A DNA stretch of 40,659 bases. Origin: a virus. The notes beneath the pieces were generated by a model. That model saw only the letters and a list, made by a program, of their open reading frames with translations, was not told the origin of the DNA and did no database searches. This document shows positions 12,274-20,751 of the stretch, one piece after another (within the stretch, counting starts at the first letter, position 1; every line of letters starts with the position of its first letter). The DNA lies in IMG/VR virus record IMGVR_UViG_3300015360_000086, positions 1 through 40,659 of that record. The stretch is one strand, 5' to 3'. The translations under genes were made by a program, and so were the position numbers.

Positions 12274-14406
12274 ATGAGTATCGAACTACTTGTCCGGATG
12301 GGCGACCACCTCTACGCAATCGACCAAGTCACTGAGACCAACAATGTTGGTTTCAATAAGGGCGATCACAGCGGCTGGCCCATGGTGCGCGGCAACGGCC
12401 TGCGGATGACCAAGACTCTTAAGAAGTACCTCAAGACCCAGCTCATCCCTGTGTTCGGCGAAGAGGCCAAGGAAGCCGTCTCCCAGGTCTATACCGAAGA
12501 GGCTCAGGTCGAAGTGGCCCTGACCGGGCTCCCGGAGATTACTCCGACTTTCAACCCCGTCTTTGGATCCATCACGATGGAATACACCGGAGAAATTCCC
12601 AAGATCGTCCGCACCAAGTTCATCAATGTGCAGAAAAAATACGGACTGTGGTGGGACTCAAAGACAAATCGTAACTACATTCCACAACAAAATGTTTCTT
12701 CTTTCAATGTTTCTGGTTATCTTGAGGCCATGCAAAAACTTGGGTTCGCAGTCGCGAGCTTCCCGAAGCTGGACGAAAAGCCTGGTGCGCTCACTCTGGA
12801 TCAGGCGCTGTCCGCTTTGGATTACAAACGGGCACGCAACCTGTTCGTCTGCCGAAAAATCGACGGGCATTACGAGTTCCGGTTCTCCTTCTCCCAGACA
12901 TTGAACGATCTCTTCTCTAATAAGACTGGTAAGCTTACCGGGATCATGGAAGCCCGTCCGACTGACTGGGCTCGGATCACCAACTCTTTGGATCTCGCGA
13001 TTGAAGCAATCGACAAAGCCAAGGCCCTGCTCCCGAGCTGGACCTTTTTCATCGACGGGATCGACCAGGCGAAAGCTGCTCACGAGGAGCGTCAAGCCCT
13101 TCTCACCGCTCCGATCCAAGGCGTGGTGGATCTCCTTAATCCTGACTTCACTCTCTTTCCGTTTCAGAACGAGTTCATTCGGTTCGTTGAGATGTCGGGC
13201 GGCAACTGCTTGATCGGCGCTGAGATGGGTCTGGGTAAGACGGTGATCTCTCTTTCATGGTCGGCTCTGAGAGATCGCCGCGTACTCGTGGTTTGCCCTA
13301 AGGTCGTTCGCCGCACCTGGATCAAAGAAGCTCAGAAGTTTTTTCCATCCGTCTTCACCGATTTCAACACGATCGAACTCAGCCCGAAGCTAATCAAAAA
13401 GGGTGGCCTCCCCGATCTTTCCAATATGAAAATCGCTTCAGTGAACTTCGCTTCATTGATCAAGTTCCTGCCTGCCATTCAAGCGGCTGGATTCGACACT
13501 CTCATTATCGATGAGAGCCACACGATCAAGTCGGAAAAGGCCCAGATCACCCAGACCCTTCACTCGATCTCAAGCTGGTTTAAGTTCAAGATCCTTCTCT
13601 CTGGAACCGCGATCAAGAACAAGAAGGACGAACTCTTCACCCAGATTGAATTGATTCGCCCTGGTTTCTTTGAGAGCAAGCAAGCCCTCAAGATGTCCAC
13701 GATCGGTGGGACGTGGCACGCAATCCAAGAATTCTATAAAACCAAATCCAAACATGAGGTCTTGAAAGACCTTCCTCCAAAACTCAGTTCGATCATTGAG
13801 TTGGACGTGAAGAACTGCCCGGACTTCGTTGGGTCCATTTCTTTTGATGAGATCGCTGCGATGAAGGCCGATGTTTCGATGGCGAAAGCCGACGCGACGA
13901 TTGAATTTATTGAAGAGCTTTTGGACTCCTCTGATTCCAATATCCTTGTTTTCTCGGACTCTGTTGAAGTGGCAAAGAAGATTCATGAAGCACTAGGTAA
14001 GCAATCTTTGCTCCATCACGGTCAGATGTCAGACGATGCTCGCGAAGCTGTGAAAACTTTGTTCCAGAGCCCCGATTGTCAGCAGAGAGTTTTTGTTTCG
14101 ACTCGTCAGTCGCTCGCTGTAGGCGCTACTCTCACCCGCGCTGACAAAGTTGTCTTCAATGATTTGCCCTGGACTCCTGCTGACATTCGCCAAGCCGAAG
14201 ACAGAACTCACCGTATCGGTCAGATCAATCCTGTCAACGTTTACTGGATCAAAGCAACGGGCAACAACTGGGACGAAAAAATCATCAGCATTCTGAAACG
14301 CAAGTACGACATCTCCAAAAAGATTTTGGAGGGTAAGCAAGTTTCCGCTGAAGAGCGCCAGTGGCTTGACACCCCACTGTCTGCAAAGAAGTTTGCCGCA
14401 AAGTAG
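12274..14406 (+). CDS. SNF2-family DNA helicase/translocase
   Basis: The product is 710 residues. The N-terminal about 300 residues lack clear motifs, apart from SITMEYTGEIPKIVRTKF, reminiscent of the N-terminal part of SMARCAL1/phage SNF2 proteins. The motor follows: GAEMGLGKTVISL (Walker A, about 315-327), VVCPKVVRRTWIKEA (Ia), LIIDESHTIKS (Walker B DESH, about 411), LLSGTAIKNKKDEL (III), VFSDSVEVAKKIHEAL (IV), and QAEDRTHRIGQ (VI, about 652). SNF2 enzymes move along duplex DNA using ATP and remodel forks or protein-DNA complexes. It stands alone after a terminator, with its own promoter and a leaderless start. A minus-strand terminator lies just after it. Confidence 0.9.
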   Translation: MSIELLVRMGDHLYAIDQVTETNNVGFNKGDHSGWPMVRGNGLRMTKTLKKYLKTQLIPVFGEEAKEAVSQVYTEEAQVEVALTGLPEITPTFNPVFGSITMEYTGEIPKIVRTKFINVQKKYGLWWDSKTNRNYIPQQNVSSFNVSGYLEAMQKLGFAVASFPKLDEKPGALTLDQALSALDYKRARNLFVCRKIDGHYEFRFSFSQTLNDLFSNKTGKLTGIMEARPTDWARITNSLDLAIEAIDKAKALLPSWTFFIDGIDQAKAAHEERQALLTAPIQGVVDLLNPDFTLFPFQNEFIRFVEMSGGNCLIGAEMGLGKTVISLSWSALRDRRVLVVCPKVVRRTWIKEAQKFFPSVFTDFNTIELSPKLIKKGGLPDLSNMKIASVNFASLIKFLPAIQAAGFDTLIIDESHTIKSEKAQITQTLHSISSWFKFKILLSGTAIKNKKDELFTQIELIRPGFFESKQALKMSTIGGTWHAIQEFYKTKSKHEVLKDLPPKLSSIIELDVKNCPDFVGSISFDEIAAMKADVSMAKADATIEFIEELLDSSDSNILVFSDSVEVAKKIHEALGKQSLLHHGQMSDDAREAVKTLFQSPDCQQRVFVSTRQSLAVGATLTRADKVVFNDLPWTPADIRQAEDRTHRIGQINPVNVYWIKATGNNWDEKIISILKRKYDISKKILEGKQVSAEERQWLDTPLSAKKFAAK

Positions 14407-14492
14407 AACGCAGCGTTAGATTATTTCTGTTGCTACAAATCGTAGTCTACTTTAGCTTCTTAAGATCAAAACATTTCTCGATGGGTGGAAAT

Positions 14493-14522
14493 AAAAAAGG
14501 GACACAACGCAAATTGTGCCCC
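14493..14522 (-). terminator. Intrinsic terminator pointing against the flanking genes
   Basis: On the minus strand, GGGGCACAA-N6-TTGTGTCCC is followed by TTTTTTATTT. Both neighbouring genes are on the + strand, so it would stop antisense transcription. As a + strand hairpin it has only a weak T tract. It sits in the 165-base gap before the initiator gene. Confidence 0.65.
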
Positions 14523-14571
14523 TTCAGATATTTTATTCCAACCCCGAGTATCTTACTTAAGGATCTACTCG

Positions 14572-15813
14572 ATGCAAAACAGTTTACACGAATCAAACGT
14601 TACAGTCAAAGACTTCGCGCTCAAAAGGTTCACAAAAAGACCTGTGGGCTGCGATGGCAGGCAGCGATTCGACGGCATGAGCCGGACGACTATCGCAGTC
14701 TTTCTGACGCTCATGGATCACGTTGACGAGTACCATGCTGAGGGTTTGTTTTTCTCGCACGAGACCTTGGCGAAGCGATCAGATTGCAGTCGTCGAAGCG
14801 TGCAGCGTGCAGTGAAGGAATTGCAAGCTGCCGGGTACATCGACTGGCGATCTCGTGGTCGGACGTTCGATCCGAAAACTAACAAACCGCGAAATCTAAC
14901 GAACAGCTATTTCTTCACAGCGAAGTTTCTTCATGCACTGCCTTACGATGTTCTCACGGGAGCGGAGAGAGATGTCGAGGCCGAGGAAAAAATGAAGAAG
15001 GTCCGCAACACGCCCATGACGCATGAGAGCTACACTGCGCCAAAATGTCCCAGGAACCCTAGAAGCTTATTACTTCGTAATAAGACACTGGCATCCGCTG
15101 ACGCGGATTGCCAAAATCTTGGGGATTCAGAAGGGGTCGCCGGGGAAAATCTGAACGGGGATCCAACAGAAAATAAAATTTTAGAAAACACATCAACCTC
15201 GAAGACGGGGAAGGGGAACCCCCCCAGCGCCGCGAGACCCCCCCGAGAAAAGCAAAAACCGATCCACCCGGAGCTGAGAGACCAAAGCATGATGATTATC
15301 ACTGCCATGAGGCGCAGGATGAGTCTGAAGGGCTATGTGGACAAGAGGTTCGATGACTATCAGTACCCAGACATGGCCAAGCTGATCGAGATCACTGGGA
15401 GCTACACGAATGCGATTCGATACGTCGAGTACGTCGTGGACAACTGGAAGATCCTGAGCCAGGGCTCAACCGGAGTGAAAGACTCCGCAAGACTTCTCTC
15501 GGCACCAACTCTGAATCAGATGCTCGCTTCATTCCGAATTCAAATCTGGTGGGCACGCTGCAACGGGATCCAGTCAAAAAAATCCATCGCTAGGCTTTCA
15601 AAAAATAAACTGGCCGAAGAAAGACTCAAGCGAGACCAGGAAAGAATCAACTCGGCTATTCATGAGTTTCAGCGGATGGCGGAAGGTAGCATGACCATGG
15701 ATGTCAGCAGACTGAAGTCTTTAATTGCCGGGGAAAAGATCGTGACGCCTGTGATGACTCCGTCAGGCAATCATACTGCGTTATGGGCCGGTATGAAAAC
15801 CATCCGCATTTAA
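14572..15813 (+). CDS. Winged-helix replication initiator-like protein
   Basis: From ATG 14572 (AAGGAT upstream) the product is 413 residues. Residues about 35-90 (MSRTTIAVFLTLMDHVDEYHAEGLFFSHETLAKRSDCSRRSVQRAVKELQAAGYIDW) are a clear HTH_36-type winged helix, as in phage and plasmid replication proteins. The middle (about 145-240) is low-complexity and polar. A C-terminal helical domain follows (IEITGSYTNAIRYVEYVVDNWKI...). The gene lies directly before loader, helicase and primase genes, like the O/DnaA-position genes of many phages, so origin recognition is the likely role. The linker-coding DNA contains two strong tandem hairpins (15066-15112) and an AT-rich stretch, a possible origin. 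Confidence 0.7.
   Translation: MQNSLHESNVTVKDFALKRFTKRPVGCDGRQRFDGMSRTTIAVFLTLMDHVDEYHAEGLFFSHETLAKRSDCSRRSVQRAVKELQAAGYIDWRSRGRTFDPKTNKPRNLTNSYFFTAKFLHALPYDVLTGAERDVEAEEKMKKVRNTPMTHESYTAPKCPRNPRSLLLRNKTLASADADCQNLGDSEGVAGENLNGDPTENKILENTSTSKTGKGNPPSAARPPREKQKPIHPELRDQSMMIITAMRRRMSLKGYVDKRFDDYQYPDMAKLIEITGSYTNAIRYVEYVVDNWKILSQGSTGVKDSARLLSAPTLNQMLASFRIQIWWARCNGIQSKKSIARLSKNKLAEERLKRDQERINSAIHEFQRMAEGSMTMDVSRLKSLIAGEKIVTPVMTPSGNHTALWAGMKTIRI
15066..15112. other. Two tandem hairpins inside the initiator gene, possible origin
   Basis: CTTATTAC-TTC-GTAATAAG (15066-15084) is a perfect 8-bp stem. Six bases later GGC-ATCCGC-TGAC-GCGGAT-T-GCC (15090-15112) is a 9-bp stem with one bulge. An AT-rich segment follows at about 15165-15190. 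The position inside the initiator gene is like the origin in the lambda O gene. Function is inferred. Confidence 0.4.
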
Positions 15814-15829
15814 TCCTGAAACCCGTAAT
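15812..15829 (+). repeat. 18-base repeat AATCCTGAAACCCGTAAT, copy 1
   Basis: This is identical to 24472-24489, with a 14-base core also at 35744-35757. This copy overlaps the stop codon of the initiator gene and begins the control region of the replication operon. Confidence 0.85.
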
Positions 15830-15840
15830 GCAAAATAAAA

Positions 15841-15897
15841 CGTGTTGTACACGACAAAACGTATTGACTTAAAACACGCGTCACCCCTACAGTTCGT
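15841..15897 (+). promoter_or_regulatory. Promoter and operator of the replication operon
   Basis: CGTGT-TGT-ACACG (15841-15853) is a perfect inverted repeat. TTGACT (15864-15869) with an 18-base gap to TACAGT (15888-15893) is a plausible sigma70-type promoter. A transcript would begin near 15900, at the structured leader. Confidence 0.5.
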
Positions 15898-15899
15898 GT

Positions 15900-16030
15900 A
15901 TGGGCGAAGACATACAGAAAAACATTAGCGGCGTAAGCCGCGTCTGGGCACACCAGTTTATCATCACCAATTTGCAGATTGTCTTCGCCGACGCTGAAAT
16001 TGAAATGAGAAGACCGGTGTGCCCTTTTTT
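15900..16030 (+). ncRNA. Candidate structured leader or small RNA with competing stems
   Basis: Four stems are visible. Stem A is GGCGAAGAC (15903-15911) with GTCTTCGCC (15981-15989). Stem B is GCGGC-GTAA-GCCGC (15928-15941), with a GNRA loop. Stem C is GGGCACACC (15946-15954) with GGTGTGCCC (16016-16024), followed by TTTTTT, a terminator. Stem D is GTCTTC (15981-15986) with GAAGAC (16009-16014), nested in C. A and D compete for the same bases and A interleaves with C. This fits an attenuator or riboswitch-like switch for the gene at 16048, or a terminated small RNA. No known family is recognised. Confidence 0.6.
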
Positions 16031-16047
16031 ATTTGGACGAGGTGTCC

Positions 16048-16494
16048 ATGGATAACATCGGTGAAAAGTGGAAGCGAATGACCCTTGAGTTGTTCAAATT
16101 CTTTTCGAAAACCATGGAAGAGCACGGCTATCCGGTGAAGGAAGTTCCTCACCCGATCTACCAGCCAAAGGATCTCCAAGAGATGTTCAAGATGCAGGGC
16201 GCGACCTCTCGTTCCCAAGTCGAAGAGATGATCGCATTCTCGATCGTCAACTGGGATAAGATTCGACAGCTCCCTAATATGAAGGGGCTTTCGCAGGAGC
16301 CTTCGTTCAAGCACATGTTGAATCACTTCCGTTACCCGACGCTCATGGAATGCATGAGGCGCGGAATGGCTGACATGATTCCCGCAAAGAACACAGCGCC
16401 AGCATCAACCGGGCACGCAACAGTGACCGCTGAACTTTCAGATGAAGACAAGAGGAGGCTCGAAGCATGGAAAAAGAACAGTATCGTTCTTTAA
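16048..16494 (+). CDS. Hypothetical protein at the head of the replication operon
   Basis: From ATG 16048 (GACGAGG upstream) the product is 148 residues, mainly helical: MDNIGEKWKRMTLELFKFFSKTMEEHG at the N-terminus and SEDEKRRL-like SDEDKRRLEAWKKN at the C-terminus. It contains a repeated Met-rich helix (FKHMLNHFRYPTLMECMRRGMADMI). No motif is known to me. It starts 18 bases after the terminator hairpin of the leader RNA and overlaps the next gene by 28 bases, so it is the first target of any attenuation. A small replication-accessory protein is possible from position alone. Confidence 0.65.
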   Translation: MDNIGEKWKRMTLELFKFFSKTMEEHGYPVKEVPHPIYQPKDLQEMFKMQGATSRSQVEEMIAFSIVNWDKIRQLPNMKGLSQEPSFKHMLNHFRYPTLMECMRRGMADMIPAKNTAPASTGHATVTAELSDEDKRRLEAWKKNSIVL

Positions 16495-17141
16495 CTCCAG
16501 AAGCTTTAGAGCTGGAGAGGATTGAAGAAGCTAAGAGGCGAGAGAAGGAAATTTACCTGGAGTGTAACTTCAGAAGCTCGATGACTGAGTACGATTGCAA
16601 AGAGGCGGGGCTCCCCAAGATCCATTGGGCAGTGAGCAAGCAAGACATCCACCCTGACCACATTAGCTTCATCAAAGAATACGTCAAGCTTTGGACCGTC
16701 GTTGACGAGGGTAGGAAGAGTGCGGACCACGGATTGATTTTGCACGGCACTGAAGATGTCTGTCTCAAATACATGTCGTTCATACTGCAAAGGGTATACC
16801 TGCGGAAACGGGATGTGTATTGCGGTCAAGTTTTTAATCTGGAAGAGGACTGTAAGAATCAGGAGAAGTACCAATACCTTTCTGAAAAGGCGGACCTCTT
16901 GGGAGTCTACGGCTTCCCGTTCTTCCTTCATGGAGCCCCCGCAGGCAGAGACGATCTTTGCGTCACGATGTTTCATCGGATGATCTTGAATCGTCGGAGC
17001 AACATGCTCCCTACTATTTTTGTTTCCAGTAAAAACCTGGAAGACCTCACGAAGCTCTACAGTAACTTTCCGTCGTACATGGTGGATGCGCTGACGAAAT
17101 ATAATAATAGCGTTGGGATCGTAGAAAAGAGTTCGTCATGA
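16467..17141 (+). CDS. Putative degenerate DnaC-type helicase loader
   Basis: The product is 224 residues. The order of features resembles AAA+ loaders of the DnaC/DnaI group: DHGLILHGTEDVCLKYMSFIL (about 88-108) where GLYLYGPPGTGKT would be expected, then ADLLGVYGFPFFLHGA (137-152) in the Walker B position, then RMILNRRSNMLPTIFVSSKNLEDLTKLY (171-198) matching the R-Y-x-x-x-x-PTIxTSN sensor region. The Walker A lysine/threonine motif is absent, so ATP binding is doubtful. Its stop overlaps the DnaB-type helicase start (ATGA), which is where a loader belongs. The assignment is inference; a structural helicase partner without ATPase activity is equally possible. Confidence 0.45.
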   Translation: MEKEQYRSLTPEALELERIEEAKRREKEIYLECNFRSSMTEYDCKEAGLPKIHWAVSKQDIHPDHISFIKEYVKLWTVVDEGRKSADHGLILHGTEDVCLKYMSFILQRVYLRKRDVYCGQVFNLEEDCKNQEKYQYLSEKADLLGVYGFPFFLHGAPAGRDDLCVTMFHRMILNRRSNMLPTIFVSSKNLEDLTKLYSNFPSYMVDALTKYNNSVGIVEKSSS

Positions 17142-18415
17142 GTTTAGATCTAAACCTTCTCTCAGCGATTGTTCATGAGAAAGATTTCCTTAGAGTTCAA
17201 GACAAGGGTGTTCGCGGTGAGCACATTGAAGGTGCGGCTGAGAATGAGATCTGGAAGTTCATTCACGACTACTACCAGGAGTACCGCTCCACCCCTGCTC
17301 CGGGGATCATCCGGGAAAAGTACGATATTCAACTTCCAGAGGTGGATGAGAGTTTAAATTTTTGGATCGATGAGATCAAACGCAGAACCCTGTTCAATGA
17401 CATGAACGAAATGTTTGTGGGGATCTCTGAGAAGATCGGGAAGGACGATCCGACTGGAGCTTACTCGGCACTCAGGACTTTCGTAAAAGAGAAAGAGCTT
17501 GAGCTTTCCACTGAGCTTCAGATCAAGTCGGTTGTCGATTTGAAAGATACCTTCATCCAAAGGTACGATGATGCCAAGGCCGGGAAGCGCGGGATCGTCA
17601 CGCCTTGGAAGATCATGGATGAGTGGACCAACGGCTGGTGGCCTAAGGATCTGAGTTTCATTATCGCTCGGTCGGGCGTGGGTAAGACTTGGTTCATGCT
17701 CTGTACGGCGATTGCGGCGATCAAGTCGGGCAAAAAAGTTTTGTTCATCTCATGTGAAATGAGCACCGATGACATCAGCGGTCGCTTCTACGCGATGGAA
17801 CTTAAGAAGCAGTACTCGGCGGTTCGTAAGGGTCGGCTCAGTTTTTTCGAAGAAGAAGAGATGCGAAGGCTCATCAAGGAGTACGAAGCCACGGCAAAGC
17901 TTGAGATCATGGATGGTGAGCGAGGACTCGATATCATCCGTATCGAGCGAGCCATTGAGAGATCTCAGGCCGACATGATCCTGATCGACTCGGCCTACCG
18001 GATCAAGCCCAGACAGAAGGCTCGCGACCGGTTCGAAGCTATGTCTTATGTGGTGGATGATTTGAAATCGTTTGCTCAAATTTACCAGAAGCCAATCCTT
18101 GCCTCCACTCAAGTGAATCGAGAGGGCGGAAAAAAGAAGGCTTCAAACGGCATGGGTCAAGAAGACGTGGCCATGTCTGACGTGATCAATTGGAACTCGA
18201 CCAACATTTTTGGTTTGGCCAAGTCGGGCGATGAAGAGAAGTCCGAGAAGCTTGCGATTTATCCGATTAAGATTCGCGAGGCCGAGAACGAAAAGAAGCC
18301 TTTGATTGTTCACTGGGATTTCGTCCGCATGAATTTTGATGAGATCGGCGTATCCGACACAATGGCCCCTTCAGCTCGCTCTGAACAAGAGGACGAAGAC
18401 GGGAGTCACTGGTGA
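17138..18415 (+). CDS. dnaB: DnaB-type replicative helicase
   Basis: The product is 425 residues. The N-terminal about 110 residues are a helical domain like the DnaB N-terminal collar. The RecA-like motor shows Walker A ARSGVGKT (177-184), the ISCEMS segment (204-209), Walker B MILIDSAYRI (280-289) and ASTQVNREG (about 328-336), the DnaB H3/H4 region. The ring helicase unwinds the fork using ATP and carries the primase. It is shorter than bacterial DnaB (about 470), typical for phage. It overlaps both neighbours by stop/start sharing and is surely translated with them. Confidence 0.9.
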   Translation: MSLDLNLLSAIVHEKDFLRVQDKGVRGEHIEGAAENEIWKFIHDYYQEYRSTPAPGIIREKYDIQLPEVDESLNFWIDEIKRRTLFNDMNEMFVGISEKIGKDDPTGAYSALRTFVKEKELELSTELQIKSVVDLKDTFIQRYDDAKAGKRGIVTPWKIMDEWTNGWWPKDLSFIIARSGVGKTWFMLCTAIAAIKSGKKVLFISCEMSTDDISGRFYAMELKKQYSAVRKGRLSFFEEEEMRRLIKEYEATAKLEIMDGERGLDIIRIERAIERSQADMILIDSAYRIKPRQKARDRFEAMSYVVDDLKSFAQIYQKPILASTQVNREGGKKKASNGMGQEDVAMSDVINWNSTNIFGLAKSGDEEKSEKLAIYPIKIREAENEKKPLIVHWDFVRMNFDEIGVSDTMAPSARSEQEDEDGSHW

Positions 18416-19554
18416 ACGATCAGGAACTCGAAATGATCTTCGACATGATGGGGACCAAGCTATCACGACTTGGGCTGAACAAGTCGGCAAAGTGCCCACT
18501 GGCTCCCTGGACCCATCGAAAGGGCGTGGACAAAAGCCCGAGCTGCACGGCGAAGGCGGGAGAGCCTGCTCTTTTTAAATGCTGGTCTTGCCAGGAGCAA
18601 GGGTCGGTGCGGAAGCTTGCCCGACTCTATGGGGTTCACTCAGGGGATCAGAGACCGTATCAGTTTGTTTGTGAGGTTGAAGGTGAGCGTCCACAGTTTC
18701 TGGACATGCCCATCAACGCGGCCAAACGGGGTTATGGATCCTCTTCCAAGCGGTATGGAACGAAGATCAAAGAAGAGCTTGCGAAAGAGATTACTGAAGA
18801 GACCATCCAGAAGTTCTGCGAGGAGATCCCTCAGTACGCCTATGATCGGGGGATGAGCCGAGCCCAGATTGATCGGTGGGAGATCGGATTTGACCCACAG
18901 GAGAAGCGGATGACGTTTCCCATCCGGGATCACATCGGAAAGCTCTTTGGAGTCTCGGGCCGCGACCTGACGAATCTCGTGAAGAACAAGTACAAACATT
19001 ATTACGGGTTGAAGAAAGAGAAACTCTTCTACGGGGAGAGGCACGTCGATCGCTCCCATAAGACGGTACATATTGTTGAGGGGTTCTTTGACGTGTTCGG
19101 CTTGGAGCGGCATGGATTTAAGAACGTGTTTGCTTCGATGGGGACATCCCTCTCGATGATTCAGATGAAAAAGATCAAGGACTGGTTTGATGAAGTGATC
19201 TTCTTTCCGGACGGCGATCAGCCGGGTCTTAAGTTTGCCGAGGAGCAGGCACTCAGTATCTTTATTCAGCAGGGAAAAAGAGTGGGTATTGCTGGTGTAA
19301 AGTTGAATCCACATTACATTAAAAGAGACAAATTGTCAGGTCGATGGCAAGATTCTGACCATAGGTTTCAGTTGCTGGAGCAGCTAGTTGGAAAGGATCC
19401 ATCAGATTGGACGAAGAGTGAGATCAAGCTTGCTCTCTCGAATCTTGGGTACTTTGAGTTGGGTCATGGAGGAGTCCGTTGTGATGTTGAGGATTGGACA
19501 AAGCAAAGATTTAACAATGAGTCGAGTATGCAAAGCATCATCGGTGGGTGGTAG
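18412..19554 (+). CDS. dnaG: DnaG-type primase
   Basis: The product is 380 residues from GTG 18412 (overlapping the helicase stop). The zinc site is C28, C45, C57 and C60 (SPSC..., FKCWSCQEQG), with H35 as an alternative ligand, as in CHC2-type primases. The TOPRIM domain follows: KTVHIVEGFFDVFGLERHG (about 218-236, with the conserved Glu), ASMGTSLS (242-249), and IFFPDGDQPGLKFAEE (262-277, with the DxD-type acidic pair). RPIRDHIGKLFGVSGRDL-like FPIRDHIGKLFGVSGRDL (about 170) is the RNA polymerase subdomain. It lays RNA primers at the fork. It is shorter than host DnaG and lacks the long C-terminal helicase-binding domain. Confidence 0.9.
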   Translation: MNDQELEMIFDMMGTKLSRLGLNKSAKCPLAPWTHRKGVDKSPSCTAKAGEPALFKCWSCQEQGSVRKLARLYGVHSGDQRPYQFVCEVEGERPQFLDMPINAAKRGYGSSSKRYGTKIKEELAKEITEETIQKFCEEIPQYAYDRGMSRAQIDRWEIGFDPQEKRMTFPIRDHIGKLFGVSGRDLTNLVKNKYKHYYGLKKEKLFYGERHVDRSHKTVHIVEGFFDVFGLERHGFKNVFASMGTSLSMIQMKKIKDWFDEVIFFPDGDQPGLKFAEEQALSIFIQQGKRVGIAGVKLNPHYIKRDKLSGRWQDSDHRFQLLEQLVGKDPSDWTKSEIKLALSNLGYFELGHGGVRCDVEDWTKQRFNNESSMQSIIGGW

Positions 19555-19557
19555 TCC

Positions 19558-20751
19558 ATGTTGAAGATTGGATTTCTCACGAAGAGACGAGACGCTTGCT
19601 GGTCGATTCGGATTCTGGCTCCCATGTCTCAGTTGAATTTCCTGGGGCATGAGTGCTCGGATGAGGTTTTTGAGCGCCAGGTTTATTGTGAGGCGTGCAT
19701 GGCTAAGAACTTGCCGTGTGGTCCTTATGAGTTTCAATGGGATCAAGAGCAGGAGATTGCGTGCTCGGCCTGCCAGGCTGTTTTATTTCCCGAGAGCGAT
19801 CTAGTTAAGTGGAAAGATTCGATTCAGAAGATTCTGGACGAGAAGGATATCATTGTTTTCCAGCGGCCCACTGACCTGGCTCATCTGAAGTTGATGAAGA
19901 AGGCCAAAAAGATGGGCAAGAAAATTGTCCAGACTGCGGATGATGATTACATTAACGTCCCCCTTTGGAACACGGGGCATAAGTATTACACCGAGCGACG
20001 AGGGATCATTGAAGAGACGTTTAGGATTTGTGACGCCATGGATGTCACGACTCCCTACCTTCAGAATCTTTATTCGAGCTATTGCAAGAAGGTTGATATT
20101 CTTGTCAATAGTCAGGACATCGACTTAATTGACGTGACTCCAGGGCTCAGGGAGTTCCCGGCTTTCAGCAAGAGCGGCGAGCGGCTCACGATGGATAGGT
20201 TCAATGAGATGCGACAGGGCAGGAAGTTCATCCTTTGGGGTGGATCGCCCACGCATGAAAAAGATTTAGAAGTCATTGTTGGAGCAGCCCGAAGGATCAC
20301 GAGAAGTGAGAAGGTAGTGTTTGGGTTTGTGGGTTACATTCATCGGCAATTGATGGAGCTGATCCCAGCAGACAGCCTGTGCTTATTTAGTCTCGTGCCC
20401 TGTATGCAGTACTTCATGCTCTACAAAGGGATCAAGGCTGACATCGGCCTGGCTCCGGTCTGCGATGTCCCCTTCAATCACGGCAAGAGTTCGAACAAAG
20501 CTGTAGAGTATCAGATCATGAAGATCCTTCCCATGATGAGTGATCTGGTGACCTACCAGGGGTGTTCTCCTCGTGGGATTTATTGTGGCAATCTTGAGTA
20601 CGAATGGTTCAGAGGATTGCGTGAGGCAGTCCACATGTCTGACGACGAGAGGTTGATCCGCGTTGAAGAGAACCGGAAGTACGTCGAGGACAACTACGAT
20701 ATTAAAAAGAACGTCACCCTATGGGAACGGCTTTACGGAGAGCTTCTATGA
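19558..20751 (+). CDS. GT4-like glycosyltransferase with Cys-rich insert
   Basis: The product is 397 residues. The N-terminus LKIGFLTKRRDACWSIRILAPMSQLNFLGH and the C-terminal half (FILWGGSPTHEKDLEVIVGAARRI; DIGLAPVCDVPFNHGKSSNKAVEYQIMKI; then a helix ending NVTLWERLYGELL) fit a two-Rossmann GT-B fold. SSNKAVEYQIMKIL is the nucleotide-sugar-binding E-x7-like region. An insert near residues 43-73 has four Cys pairs (CEACMAKNLPC..., CSACQ), a probable zinc site not usual in GT4 enzymes. It may glycosylate DNA, virion or host surface. It follows the primase by 3 bases and overlaps the next glycosyltransferase, so it is part of the replication operon. Confidence 0.75.
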   Translation: MLKIGFLTKRRDACWSIRILAPMSQLNFLGHECSDEVFERQVYCEACMAKNLPCGPYEFQWDQEQEIACSACQAVLFPESDLVKWKDSIQKILDEKDIIVFQRPTDLAHLKLMKKAKKMGKKIVQTADDDYINVPLWNTGHKYYTERRGIIEETFRICDAMDVTTPYLQNLYSSYCKKVDILVNSQDIDLIDVTPGLREFPAFSKSGERLTMDRFNEMRQGRKFILWGGSPTHEKDLEVIVGAARRITRSEKVVFGFVGYIHRQLMELIPADSLCLFSLVPCMQYFMLYKGIKADIGLAPVCDVPFNHGKSSNKAVEYQIMKILPMMSDLVTYQGCSPRGIYCGNLEYEWFRGLREAVHMSDDERLIRVEENRKYVEDNYDIKKNVTLWERLYGELL

